In this document: in pieces, positions 44,470 to 56,798 of the stretch
How the letters are laid out: every line of letters starts with the position of its first letter
Numbering within the stretch: position 1 is the first letter of the stretch
Source of the DNA: Symbiotaphrina buchneri
Lineage: Eukaryota; Ascomycota; Symbiotaphrinales; Symbiotaphrinaceae
DNA: 64,000 bases
Direction of reading: 5' to 3'
Assembly (NCBI GenBank): GCA_001599915.1
Contig: BCIG01000026.1
Span: 310,001-374,000, forward strand
Made by a program: the position numbers and the translations under genes
The notes under the pieces: generated by a model
Told to the model about the DNA's origin: nothing
The model's input: the letters and a program-made list of their open reading frames with translations, nothing else
Database searches by the model: none

Positions 44470-46421
44470 TGTTATACAGGACAGAGAGCGAGCAGGGCTT
44501 TTAGAGGTGTTCGCCTGCATCCACGCTCGAATGATCAGCGAGTATTGCGAAGATTGCGGCGAGGGCGGAAAGTGCGGGAATCTGTTGCGGAAGAAGAGGA
44601 GCTCGTTGATGTCCGCGGACGAGGCGGTGATCGGTGGACAAGACAATCAGGCCAGCCTTGACGCCAGATAAGACGAACAGACGTCTTACCGTCCGAAAAT
44701 CCTGGCCAAATGACCTGAAGGACCCAGGAGACGTCCTACAGGTTCAGATGTCGCTGTGCTGGACGGTGATGGAGTGTGCCTTGATAATGGACGATTCCGT
44801 CGGAACCGCGAGTGGGGGAAGTGGGTTATCGGCAAGAATCACATCAGCTCATCCTGCCACTGACCTCTCAACAACACAGCGATTCTTCCGAACCGTAGAA
44901 GGATATTTATCGTCTCAATCGAAGTCACAGGAAGAGACTCACAAGACCTCTTTCCCGCACTGGGAAGTCTTGTGGATTTGAGGGTTGCACTTTGGGCGGA
45001 GGCAGGCTGAGGTGTGCTGTTGGGCGGGGGGAGCGCGGTCTGGTGAATGCCGGCCTCGCCGGGTTGTTATCGATACGGAGATACCAGATAGCAGCGCTTA
45101 TCTGCTGTAGGCTACTTGTACCTTAGTGCAAATGATCGCTCCGCGTGAGTGGCCGAGAGCCAGACCTTTCGGCCACCCGCCAGCGTAAACCTTAAGTAGT
45201 GTAGCTCATGAGAGACGGCAGTCGGACAGGACAGGCGGACATTGAGAGATCCAACACCGTACTTCGAAGCAACGAGGCACTTTTTGGAAAGCGACTCGAC
45301 TGCCCTGATGATCTTGAGCACATGTCCTCAGGGTTCAAAGGATTGGACCATTGCACGGCCAGTAGCAGCCGAGTGCCCACTGTAAAAGCTGCACTGGCTG
45401 CGTACCTCCAGGTAGAGAAGTTGGCGGGTCCCGGTTATGTTGCCGCGCAACACACGCCTTAGCTACGGGATACAACGTACACCGCTGTAAGCATACTTTT
45501 GTCTCAGGACTTTGTTCTCTCGGTTCCCCGGCCTAAATCCGATAGCCTGCTCAGCCTCTGGCAGTGAACGATAGTTTGTAGTCGCCGCACTCGCCGCTGC
45601 CTCTGGAGTTTGCGCTTCCAATGGTTACCCCTCGCGCCTCCCATCAACAAAGTCAATTGGCGGTCAGAAAATACCATCTGGCGAAAGGCAAGGAAGACAG
45701 CGAGTGAGGGAGGGAGAGAATTATCTGGTTACCGGATGACCGAGTATCCCATACTCCTTGGGTTGTGGGCTGGGAATGGCCGCAGTGCCTTTTCATACCG
45801 GCAGTAGGGGCCAGGGCAGCTAGAGACGCCTACAAGTACACCACAGTAAGTACTCTGCTGCGCCGAGTGGTGTCAGGATACAATTGTCCCTCGTACCTTA
45901 ATTTAGGCTTTTCCCCGCATACCTCGCCCGCTCGGGCCCATTGAGCCCCCCTAACCGAGTCACCCGGCCGATACAGGGGCATTTCGCGGAAGAGGCTTTA
46001 AAGGGGGTCCGATTGAGACATTCTAACCGCGGACTTCCCCGCATTGAGCTGTAAAACTTGATGGACATCAGTCGGACTTAAGTAAATTGACCTCACAAAT
46101 GCAGCATACTTCTGCCTCGCAAGTTGCTGATGCTGATACTTCCCGATGGTCCATCGTCCTGTGCGAAATTACCGATCCGGAGCGATGTTGGAGTGAATCT
46201 AACAGACTCAAGACGTCAAATATTAAGGTATCGATGTCTTTCAAGGTGGCCCTCAAACGTTACTTCAGCGCCAAGACTGGGACCATCTATCCTGGGGCCA
46301 CTCCTCAAACTAACTACGTTCTTCACTTTATATAGCCGCCTGGTACCGGCACAGCAAACATCGTCCAAGCCATTCGTGAGCGATATGCGAGGACCGGGCG
46401 GCTTGAGCAACATACTCTCCT
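44470..46421. other. Intergenic region, about 1.95 kb
   Basis: Upstream of the F-box gene (-) and downstream of the desaturase (-). Open frames are short and lack motifs. A TTGTACCTTAG word is at 45116-45126. The segment nearest 44470 is probably the F-box 5' leader. Confidence 0.5.
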
Positions 46422-47725
46422 CTACCTCTTGCGGAATTTCTCTTGAATCTCTCCCTCGGTGAATCGACGAGTCTTCGTTTTGAGCATTTCCGCTATCTGT
46501 TGATAGCTCATACCGATCTGCGGTCCAATTGGCACAAGACACCTCGCCAGATGGTCGTAGTCCTTCTGCATGAGCTTGACGGTGATCATCAGGTAGTCTA
46601 TATTCCGAAAAACCAGAGCTCGTCCATCCTCGTACTGTGTCTTCGCCTTCAAAAAGCTCAGGGGTTGGTCCCTCCAATGCCGGCGCGGGTTCAGATGATG
46701 GGCGGTATGATAACCGTCATTGAAGCAGTACCGATTACTCTGGAAAGTAATGTCAGTATATGCGAAGCCACACTTGTGCAAACTAGGAAACCCACCGGGA
46801 CATCGATCAAAGTGATGCTTGACCGAAAGTCGGAGTCCGGTTCCGCTTCATCGACGAAAGCATGCTGACCCCAGTTTCCCACCATCAAACCGATACGCAT
46901 CAGCAAGAGAGGGAGTATCAGGACGAACAGGCTCGGCCGCGGCTTATATTTGGTCGCTAGATATATGAAGAAGTAGGAAGATAGCTCAGAGAGGCCGGAT
47001 TTCACGGCCAAGGCATACTTCTTCCGGCGCCAGAAATAAAGCGGTAGTTCGACCCATATGAACGCAAAGAACCGACCAAAGTATGCAAGAAAATCTAACA
47101 GCTCATCTCGTTGATAGCGTATGGTTGATGACAGATCGTCGGGTCCATTTGCTTCAACGTGGTGGTGTTTGACATGGTGATAGTAGTATGAGTCCCAGGT
47201 GTGACCCATCAACGGCTCCAAGATGTATGGGAATGTCATATCCAACCAGGCATATCGCCTCGAGAGCACACCATTATTGTGTATGTGGTTGTGCATTAGC
47301 AACGTAAACGCTCCACAGCACCACCCTGTGAACAGCAGATGGCCCACAGCATGGGTCCACGAGAAACTATAGTAAAGGTAGACAGCGGATGGTAGGATGG
47401 TGAAAAGATAGGTCAAAAGGTGAGTGAGAAACACGACGTCGGTCTGCCGACGCACCACACTCCGCGCCCATCCGATGTATGGCTGGAGAAAGAGGTGTTT
47501 GAGGCTTTCTGGAAGAGGTATGTCTTTCAGGTCCCAGCTGGTGAAGACGGTCGGTTCGAAATGTTCGCTGTTCTCATCATTGTACGCGGCCAACTGGGCT
47601 ATCGAAGCATCGTCGTCGTGATGATAATCGTTTTTGGAGATCTTGGACTGGCTAATGTCATGAAGCAAGTTTTCTAGAACAATGAGGTCTGGCCGAGTAA
47701 GGCATGGATCAATGTGACCTTGCAT
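46422..47725 (-). CDS. Membrane fatty-acid desaturase/hydroxylase-like protein
   Basis: Di-iron membrane oxygenase of the fatty-acid desaturase superfamily, acting on lipids in the ER. Two exons: 47725-46796 and 46739-46422 (56-bp intron, GTGGGT...CCAG); 1248 nt, 415 aa. The ATG at 47725 (MQGHIDPCL) is the first; the frame above starts with GTG. Four hydrophobic segments flank the histidine boxes: HNHIHNN, HHVKHHH (about residues 185-191) and, after the splice, DGYHTAHH. Together with His-Ala in WGQHAF these form the usual iron ligand set. The C-terminal tail is charged (TKTRRFTEGEIQEKFRKR). The substrate and position of desaturation cannot be inferred; it is not a delta-9 or delta-12 enzyme by its boxes, and there is no cytochrome b5 domain. 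Confidence 0.87.
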
Positions 47726-48256
47726 GCTCCTAGGCACGCAAACGCACAGGCTCTATAGCAGGAAAGCGGCCAAAGCAAAGGAGCACCCTAGAAGAAGGAC
47801 TGAAGAAGAGAGAGAGGAGATGGTGGACATGTCATTTACATTCTGGTAGATTGATGAAATCCATCAGGCAATAAAACAAATAATTTGCGGGCCCCCTAAT
47901 GATACATACCATCTGCATCTGAAGGTACGAACCTGGTATACCTGAAGTACCTTACCATACCATCGTACAGTACAGTATCCGTATTCATACCTGTCTTTCA
48001 CCCTTACCGACAAGCGAACAATACGGAGCTGTATCATCTGGATCTCCCTGTAAATAAGCTTCATCCTGCAGGAAGTTATTATAGCTCGACGATAGCTACG
48101 AAAGCCTACCGCCGAGCCCTTTCCGTCCGACCTTAGCTCCATCCCCTTGATGCTCCAAACCTCGTTTCATTGACAGATCTCGATCAGCGCAGCCAAGTCT
48201 GGAGATCCAAGACGACGGCGAAAGATGAGCTATTCCAATCAGACCCTCGAACTGCA
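47726..48256. promoter_or_regulatory. Divergent promoter of desaturase and PXA gene
   Basis: About 530 bases between divergent starts. A dense group of GGTAC/GTACC words lies at about 47921-47975 (AGGTACG, GAAGTACCTTACC, CGTACAGTACAG). Confidence 0.5.
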
Positions 48257-50878
48257 ATGACCTCGCGGGCGGCCGCTCCTCGACAGCCACCAGCCAAGAC
48301 CCTGCCAGTCTCCACGACCACAGCTCTTGATTCCGAAAGCGCCAGGATACCAACTCCGCCTCTATCGCGCATTCAGTCTCCACCGCATAGGCGGAGTCGA
48401 AGCAATATCCCTGCCGACAAGAGTTCGGACGAGGCCACTGCTGCATTCATCAGGAGGACATTGTGCAATCAGCAGGCCCGCGGCAACGCAGAGAGAGAGG
48501 GCGCTACCCCAAAGCCACTAGATGAGCTCCTGCCACCTCTCACGAGCTCCAATGCGGTGGACCTGCAACTCTACGCCTTGCTAGCCATCATAATTCGCGA
48601 GTTTGTGTACTCATGGTATGCAAAAATCACACCGGACCATGTTTTCGTCGAAGAGGTCGTGCAATTGTTCGCACACTGCACTAGGGCCATCGAGCAGAGA
48701 GTGAGAAAGGTGGATCTGGAAAGCCTCTTGTTAGACGAGATACCTGCACTACTAGAAGCTCATATTGTTGGCGAGTTCCTTCTTCTCATGCCATCGGCTT
48801 TCGACAAGCTGACTGGTATATAGCTTATCGTACATCTCATGTCCCTTGGCGTTCATCTCCGCCGCTGAATGACCCTAGACATATATATCATGCCCTGCAC
48901 CCACATCCCGCTCTTGACCCGGTTCCCGTCGAAGGGGATGAAAAGCTGGAAGCGGAACAACAAGATAATGAAGCCATGTTTCGTCAATTGTTGGTCCAGG
49001 GCACACTAGCATTGCTTCTGCCTACGGAAGACCTTGAGAGTGGATGTCTGCGGACACTGGTGGCAGATGTGCTGGCCGAGTTGATATTAGGCAACGGCAT
49101 TGCTGGCAAAGTTTCACAACGCTGGATGATATGGGAGGCCATCACTAAGGGTATAGAGAGCTGGAAAGGACGGATACCGGAATGTGACAAGCCTACCATC
49201 ACACCAAAAGTCCCCAGGAGTAGACTGGAGCGATTTGGACTCGTCCCCGGCCCTGATGTTAAAAGCGCCTCATCACCAGTCAGACCTTCCTTACTGGATT
49301 CTTTCTCGACCCTTTTCCGGGCCGGCCTCCGATATTGTTACATCGCATTTGTGACAGTGCGGTCCATCATTCTTGCTCTGGTCTCGGCGTCATCACTTCC
49401 TCCACGATCTGCCTGGGTTTCGATAGGCGGGGGTTCGGGTTCAAATGACAAGGACCGTCAAGCCTCAGGTGCGTCGTCCAGTGCGGTCGCCGATCAAGTT
49501 CGATTGAAGCAACCGATCATGGCCATGAAAATATGGTCATGTATCTGTGCTCTGATTGAACTGGATACGCGCATGCCGTGGCTTTATGGATTCGTTACAC
49601 TTCTCCAATGGGGTGCCATAGCCGGACCGGGGTCTGTCGGAGGGACGAATGGACCGATTGACAAGTAAGTTCAATCTCATCATCCGTTTCGTCGTTGCAA
49701 AATGCACTTGCGGGAAGCCCGCATGAGGATTTGGTCACTTGATCGTGTTTGGTGCCCAAGCGCTGTCAGTTTGTGGCCCGCACGCTGGATGCCGCGTGCG
49801 CCCACCCACGTTCATGCAACATGCGACCTCCCGCGACGACCGCCCGTACCGCTGCTGAGGCCCGCATGTCCACCAATGCAGACGCGATGCCCAACACCAT
49901 CCAACCCTTGAACGAAGCCATCAGGGCATCCAACCCCCGAACCATCCCTTGTCGCACTCCTTCTTTCTTTTCTCGATGCACCACTACTGCTCTCAGTCTT
50001 CTCCTGTCTGTGTCTCATGGTACTTGCGGTTTGGTGCCGCTTTTACATTGTTTGCTTCTCTTGCCTGTTGGTTTGTTACACACCCGTTACAGACCCCAAA
50101 CCTCTTCCGCCCGCTAAAGATCCAGCGAGCCTTACGGGACCCACGGTTACGCGCCAGCCTTTGCGCTGTGCCGGCGATCTTCAGGATCGGCCCATCCCTC
50201 CCGCCCTATCCCATCTTCGCTGCCAACCTAGACGCACGCATACACTCACGAACAGCGACTTTCCCCTTGAACCCCTCTGCTTAAAAATTCTCCTTTGCTT
50301 TTTTGCATCTTTAGTGTCGCGGTCGAGGACCATGCTCATGGTGGCCAAGTCTATTCCACAAATTTCCGCTATCCCCGCTCCTCGGAGAGATCCCTGGAAT
50401 AGACGTTGCCTCACTATGAAATTTTGTTGCATTTTCGCATGCACGTGCATGAAGGTACTTGGCCATGCTCGACCGCTAACGTCCTCGCTCTAGGCTCCTC
50501 TCGCATGCCGTCCACACCCGCCTCCTTAACTCCAGCCACCTCGCGCCGCTTCTCCTGACCTTGCGCAAGGCTCTCTTCCCTGGCAACACCCTCGCCCCGG
50601 CTCGACCAATCCCTAGCGAGGCGGAAATCGACGACATTAAGGCGCGCTGCGTGCGGGCCATCCTTTACGTCGCCCCGAAGAGCGTCTGGGCCCGGTATTT
50701 CAACACGGATGACCAGCGGGAGCAACAGAGGCAAATTGAAGAGGTCTTGGATGTTTTCAGCGATAGCTACTGTAATAAGCATCTGTTGTACGGGATTGTG
50801 GAGTTGTTGTTCGTCCGACTGATGCCGGAGCTGGCGGACAAGGGCCCTAGTGAGCTCCTGGCCATGCGGTTGGACTGA
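48257..50878 (+). CDS. PXA-domain protein (sorting-nexin-associated domain)
   Basis: A membrane-trafficking-type protein with a PX-associated (PXA) domain, found in SNX13/14/19/25 relatives and in short fungal proteins such as this one. Exons: 48257-48770, 48824-49664, 50494-50878; 1740 nt, 579 aa. The PXA domain covers about residues 80-290: LQLYALLAIIIREFVYSWYAKIT, HVFVEEVVQLFAHCTRAIEQRV, EAHIVAYRTSH, IYHALHPHPAL, LVQGTLALLLPTEDLESGCLRTLVADVLAELIL, ISQRW-like KVSQRWMIWE. The first intron has a GC donor (GCGAGT...CTGAC...TATATAG); no GT donor keeps the frame there. The second intron is 829 bp, far longer than others. The last exon ends MPELADKGPSELLAMRLD. The first 70 residues are disordered. 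A PX domain is absent. ATG at 48257 is the first in frame. Confidence 0.85.
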
Positions 50879-51660
50879 GCAAGCATCGGGACAGCGCTGG
50901 TTTCAACCCCTTCATACATTATGCAGATAGATGCCCTAAAATGTCATTGACGATGTTACGACACCACTTTCAATGTCCATTCATTCCCTAGAGGTGCAGA
51001 GACGTGTAGACAGATGTTACATGCGGTCTCTCATGCCATGCACCACCTGCCGAACGTCCTCTAGTACACCGCGTCTAGTCCTTCGCTAATTGCCTTGCTC
51101 CTTGCAGCTGTTCTACCACCCCCGTGAACACTGCTCTGAGCGACAGTCGATCGCACACGGTCTTCACAACATAATAAGAGACGGAAGGAAGACACCAACG
51201 ACATACATGACTGTCGATGAACACCGTGCCCGCGTGAGCGGCTAATCCGTCTTGTACCTTTTTCCCCTAAACCCCATGCCCGGACGTCCCATGGAAATGA
51301 AGGACCCGATAACCATGACAATGCAGACGGCATAGATAGGGACAGAGAGGGAATATGAAGAGCCAAAAGTCCATGCATATTGCCGTGGCTGTTCGTCTCA
51401 ATGCACTCGGAAACGGCCCAATCCCCAGGCCCACCAAGAAAGTAAACAAAGTCAAATATAGCCGTGCAAGAAGTAGAACAGTCGAGCGCAACCAAGACCG
51501 TGAAAGTCGTAAGGGTATCAAACAAGTGTGGAGAAAGGATGGCAAGAAGAAGATGCAAGGAAAAACAGGAGAAGAGTAACATTCCCAATGCGCTATCCGT
51601 GCGTAGTATTGATCCCTCTGTAAATGCCGCGAATCCATATCATGAACCAAATCCGATGCT
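50879..51660. other. Spacer between convergent PXA and CENP-B-type genes
   Basis: About 780 bases with no supported gene; expected 3' UTRs of both flanking genes. Open frames on both strands overlap and carry no motif. Confidence 0.5.
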
Positions 51661-53480
51661 TCACAGCCCAGCAGTCAGGGACTGCTGCTCCATCTTCGTG
51701 GCCTCAACATCCTGCTCGGGGATACGATGCAGTCCACCAGGCAGTGGCCCCGCATACACCCTCAACTTCTCCATCAGCTTGCCTAAGGTCATGTATTCCT
51801 GGGGATCAACCGAGTACGGTTGATGCTGGAAGAAGTTTATAACCACTTCAAGCGCTCGGCGCGCGTCGTCCTGGGAAGGGGAAACTGGAGTCACAAGCCC
51901 ACAGTTGGATTTCGAATTATGCGGAGTGGGCGGAGGAGCCATGGATAGCGAACTGCTGGTAGTGGTATGTTGGGATTGCTGCGGAGAGATGGTGTCATCC
52001 ACCTGGAGATGCGCGGGCGTTGAATCCAGAGGAGATTCCAGAGGGTTCATCCCTAGATGAGCTTGCATATACTTCCCAGGTAGAGCCTCGGTCGCCGGCG
52101 GAGGGGAACCGTAGTTGTTTGGATCTCCAGCTAGCATGGGGAATGTCTGGCTCCGAGGACGACTCTGATTGGTGCTCAGGGGCGGCAGACGTGCCTGTTG
52201 TGATGTCGGAATGCATGGACTCGGGCCAGCGGTGGTGTCCGGAGAGGAAAAAGGAGATGTAGGGCTTGCAGGGCCTCCAGAAAACACCGTCTCCGCGGTG
52301 TCCCCGTACGCGCTTGAGAGGGAGGTCGTACTGTGAGACCTGAAAGCATGTGAGAAGTTCAGGTATTCCTGCGATGTTTCATGCTTCAAGTTATCTTGGC
52401 TCCTAGAAGAGGATAACACTGATGGTGAAGGAGCAACATCCGGAGAGATCGGGGAGAGAGCATTGGGAGTGTCAGCAGCGGTGTTTGTATTGTTCGTACT
52501 CGTATCCAGAACCTCTTTTGACTCGATGCCTCCCGAGTTCTTCCTGGATTTGGACGTCATGAGGCCGTTTTTCTGCTTGAACTTCTCAAGCCAGCTGGAA
52601 CTGTTCAGCTTGGTGTGACTATCACTGCTCCCCACGGTAGTAGCGAATTGTCGCGCCTTCTCCTTAATAGCACTATCAGTCAACGGGTGACCTTGTTTCT
52701 GGTAGTTTCTTGCCCAGTTTGAAAGTGCTCGTTCTATATCAGGAAATTTGCCTTTTGCACGCTTGACTGGAGATCTACTGCCATCATCTGGCGACAGATA
52801 CTTCTCTTTCTGACGGAGAACCTTGGAAACGGTACTGAAAGATGACTTAGACTTGCAAAATGAAACTGATCAGGGACCATACCTCCTCTCAACACCGAAC
52901 ATGGCTGTCACTTCCAGTCAGCCTCTATTGGAAGTCTTCAGTAGGGTCACGAGGGCTCACCGCCAATCTCTGTCTGCTTAATGGTTGGATTTTCCTCATG
53001 ATACTGACACATACGTCGTCTATCAGCATCTGTCAAGGTCTTCCTTTGGTTTCCAGACTTGGTCTGCTGCGGCGGAGCAGGATGAGGAACTGATAACGTG
53101 GAAGGTGCAGGTTCAGATGGAGGAGGAGGTGGAGGAGGAGGTGGAGGAGGAGGTGGAGGTGGAGGCGGAGGCGTAGGCGCGGGCGCAGCCGATATGACCG
53201 AGGCAGTATAACTCGATTGGCTTGTTAACATACTTGGCCAGGGCGGGACCTGTAGAGGCTGCAATTGAGGGTGCATCGTATTGGCCGGCATCCCCATACG
53301 ACCATAGAACAGATTTGGCTCAATTGGCGTGTTTTGTGTTGAAATGAATCCGAATCCGCCATACTCATGCATTGGAGATGTATTCGGAGACTGGTCGTAT
53401 CCACTGAACTGCACCCATTGATCGTTACTAAATCCATGCTCCTGGCCATGCTGCTCATCCTCCATGCTCATGCGATCCAT
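51661..53480 (-). CDS. CENP-B-type helix-turn-helix DNA-binding protein
   Basis: A putative sequence-specific DNA-binding protein with the two DNA-binding modules of CENP-B/Abp1 but without the DDE nuclease part. Exons: 53480-52961, 52904-52883 (22 nt), 52834-51661; 1716 nt, 571 aa. The N-terminal 145 residues are disordered with a tract of 18 prolines encoded at 53118-53171. The first HTH module is LTDADRRRMCQYHEENPTIK followed by QTEIGAMFGVERSTVSKVLRQK, which spans all three exons. The second (HTH_Tnp_Tc5) reads FPDIERALSNWARNYQKQGH and TDSAIKEKARQF...WLEKFKQKN. The remainder is Ser/Pro-rich, with a conserved-looking C-terminal helix (DARRALEVVINFFQHQPYS and MTLGKLMEKLRV). It is probably a domesticated pogo-like transposase turned transcription factor, a known route for this family. 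Targets are unknown. Confidence 0.9.
53118..53171 (-). repeat. Polyproline-encoding trinucleotide tract
   Basis: Eighteen consecutive Pro codons (CCT/CCA/CCG mix), seen on the plus strand as GGA/GGT repeats. Length is likely to vary between strains. Confidence 0.95.
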
Positions 53481-56400
53481 AGCAAAGCCCCTCAGGTAGG
53501 ATCGTGGTGGTGGTCAAGACCATGAGGGCCTCTATCAATATGATGCGCAAGCCTCGAGCGGGACTCCACAGGCGAGGACCCGATGGACAGATAACCGGTC
53601 CAAATCAATGTGGTCCAAGCGACGGACGTTTATATGCATCAATAGTCCGAGGGAGGCGGAGATGCAGAAAATATGGCCGATAACTGGTGTTACCACAGAC
53701 TCTGCCCCAGGGCGACCGAGGAGGGAGAGGTCAACAATGAATGGCCAGACTGTGACAGGGACGGACATGCAACGGGGTGAGGTGCAGAATTGTGGAGTAA
53801 AAGCTTTCGGTGTGCCGTAGCTGCAGGGCAGGGACTGGGGAGGGAGCTTGCGGCGTCTGTACAGCCAGAGTACAAAAAGACGAGTGAAAGCCACAACAGA
53901 AGGATTTGCCGCGGCACCTAACTGCTCCGAGAAGCAAAGCAGAAGCGGGCACAGTTAAGGTACGGGAAGAGCATTGCATCGCCTGTGCGGGAGCGGGAGA
54001 GCGGGTGAGTTAGTAGTGGTGTAAGCTGGGCACGCCATGGATTTTAAAAAGGGAAGAAAAAGGGAGAGCAAAGAAGATCCGTGTGTTTGTTTGTGATGGA
54101 TTGTATTGATCCATCCATTGAGACGGAGCCAATTGCTCTCTCCACATGCCTAGCTCTTGTCTTTCGCTCCCTTTTCCCTTTTGCCTTTTTCCTTTCTCTC
54201 TCACTTTCCCCTTGGCGGGCCCTGTCGACCTCCAGCAGCAGACTTGCCATGCGTCATCATTGGTAGCAGCAGCGTGTGGGTACGAAGTAGTGAGGGAGCC
54301 TGGAGGAGAGCTCCAACCCTATCGCAACTAAGAGGTTAGGCCGAGCTCGTGGACTGGATACCATTCCTCTCTTGTGCCGCTCTAGAAGGACCCTAGTCGA
54401 GGGGGCTTGCACCACGGAACGTCGGGACGCTGAGCGATGGTACTCTAAGTCTCTAACGATGCCTGCCGCCTTAACGGAGGTGGATTTGGCCCCCCATGGG
54501 CCCCATCGGATAGGTTGGCGCCCCCTAATGTACCTAAGGCAGCACAGGGAAAGCTTCGATCGTTTGTCGCTACCTACCTTGGTATAAGTAGCGATAGTGT
54601 GAGTGCGAGCAATACGAATACCGTACCAATATCTCCTGAAGAAGGTATGTGTAGCTAGATAGGTATTGCTGGCTGGCCTGAGTGGTGGAAGACGTAGTCT
54701 GAGACGGAGACCATAGGAGACGGAGGTCGCAAACAAACATCCGGTCCATACACCGAGTGTGAAAAACACGACTTTCGTTCTTTTCCCATGCCATTCCTCA
54801 CCAACGGTATCATTTTGTTACATATCGGTCGACCGTGCATCGATAGCATCCTTCCATTGTAGGAGTCATAAAGAATAATAAATACTGTAAATAGGTACAT
54901 TACTCGCTGTTACTTAAGGTATCCCGCCTGCGTGCACCTTACTTGCTTGATATCTGCCTCAGGGTACCTTCCATGGTACCGTACCTTAACATCCCGTAGC
55001 CGAACCAGACGGCGCATATTCGCGGGCTTCTGGCTTATGAAGAAGGCAGGGTAAGGACAGGTACCACATTCCAATACTGTACTTTCTGTACCTGTCAAAG
55101 TTCCCTTTCCGACCGGACAGTGCCCTTGCCAGTCACCGCCGAGTAAAGAACGCGAGGCGTTATGGTGCCTTCTCCTGCACCGTACCTTACCTTGCGAGCT
55201 TGCGAGATAGGCACTTAGCCTGCGAGCCTTTCCAAGGAGACAGGCACAAGCTTCCCGGCAAAATCCTTGCGTCCTGCCTCAATCACTGGTACAACCCGGA
55301 CAGGGACAGGAACAGGTGCGAATACTTCGTATCAGGTGCTTAGGTCACAGCATCTCACCACGCCCAGAAAGCTGAGCGAACAGATGTTTAGATCTTGGAT
55401 TTGGTCTCATCATTCGTCACCAGCCTCAGCCTAGAGGGCCAGAAGCATTGAGCATCATGTCAGGCGGATCTCATCCACATCCAATGCCTTTCGAGATCTC
55501 GTTGGTGTATCATTGTCAGTGAGGGGGACGAGTACCCGCTAGGTACCTTGGCTTAGGCGGTGGTCCAGGTCGAGCGTTACCTTAATCCCCGTAAGTGAGC
55601 TAAGGGCACCTTAAGCTCAAGGTACCTCTTTTACCTGTATTCCTCGGGCTGTCGTCCTACGCTCCTACCAGCCCTTAACTGCTTGCAATCCGCACCGTTA
55701 GCGTTGGTGCCGAAGCCTCAGACGGCCCAATGTGGAAACGAGCTGGAGCTCTCTCTAAGGTAAGATACAGGTACCTTAACTCTCGTACCGTACCGTACAA
55801 CCACAGCACACACAGACAGTAGGTTCAAGTACTTTTGAGGTAGCCAACGTTGGAAACGATAATATTGGCTGAACCGTTGCAAGCCTCACATCGTCTCTAT
55901 CACGGAGCAAACGGCTCGAATAGGTAGTTACTGGCTGGCTAACCCGATAATCATGACGGAAGAAGTCCAAGCTCATTCCCCAATCCAGCTGCGGGCATTT
56001 TTCTCGAACATACTTTATTCCTCATGGCGACCGAGCCCTGACAGACGAACCTCGGCGCACATGGTTCCTGCAGTGCTGGCTGCTGCATGGCTTATGCGTT
56101 GCTGAAGGAATGCTGCTGCTGCGTTGCCGCCGCGGAACCTGGAGCGTGACTTCTCCGCAGACGCGAGACGGATCATCGAATCCCCCCCTAAGCGCCGGAA
56201 TCCGCAGTGTTCTCGACACGGGTGGATCGGGCAGCAAAGTAGTCCCGAAGATGGTGTGACCGATATGCGACTCGCTTGTGACAGAATTCCTTGTTGCCTC
56301 GAGGGAAAGATTGTGATCATTGTCCCTTCAACCACCGGAGCTGCGTCAAGAACGAAATCCCCAATCCTCCATATCCACCCATCGTACCTGTCTCAGATGA

Positions 56401-56798
56401 TAGCACTTTGACCTGATTCATGGACGCCACTGCTCATATTGACAATGTGACCGCATCCGCCCTGGCCGAAGGCCCTAGGCCCTGCAGCCCCTCACATATG
56501 TGGTTTCTGATTTCGTGACATGGTATAGGCGGAGAAGAGCATCGCGCGGCATATCATTCGATGGAGCTAACACGGCGAGCTCGCCTTGTTGTAGATCATA
56601 TGAGATATGGACAAATTGACATTCATTGGTCGTAGAATAATTTCTCACAATTTCGTTAATTCCTGATCAAAGCTCATGCTCCACAGCTAGAGGGGCCAGA
56701 GCATGAAGATACAGACTCCCGCAGATGCTCCAGCCCGCGCCGTGAAATGCTACTCGTCGAAACCCTAACTCCATTCCGGGATAGTCCAAGTGAGATAC
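53481..56798. other. 3.3 kb intergenic region rich in GGTACC words
   Basis: Lies between the CENP-B-type gene start (-) and the RBG1 stop (-). No gene is supported. The left 800 bases probably hold the promoter and 5' leader of the CENP-B-type gene. From about 54910 to 55800 there is the densest group of GGTACCTTA-type words in the window (for example at 54958-54989, 55541-55550, 55605-55630, 55756-55797). A minus-strand frame at 56015-56335 has no recognisable domain. Confidence 0.5.

Noticed and set aside
48812-48823. Eight-base intron GTATATAG in the PXA gene
   Set aside because: It would restore the frame but is far too short to be spliced; the 53-bp GC-AG intron ending at the same acceptor gives a better protein join.
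53101-53172. Gly/Glu/Val-rich plus-strand frame over GGAGGT repeats
   Set aside because: It is the antisense of the polyproline codons of the CENP-B-type gene.
56015-56335. 106-aa minus-strand frame downstream of RBG1
   Set aside because: No domain, no splice partner, and overlapping frames on the other strand are equally long.
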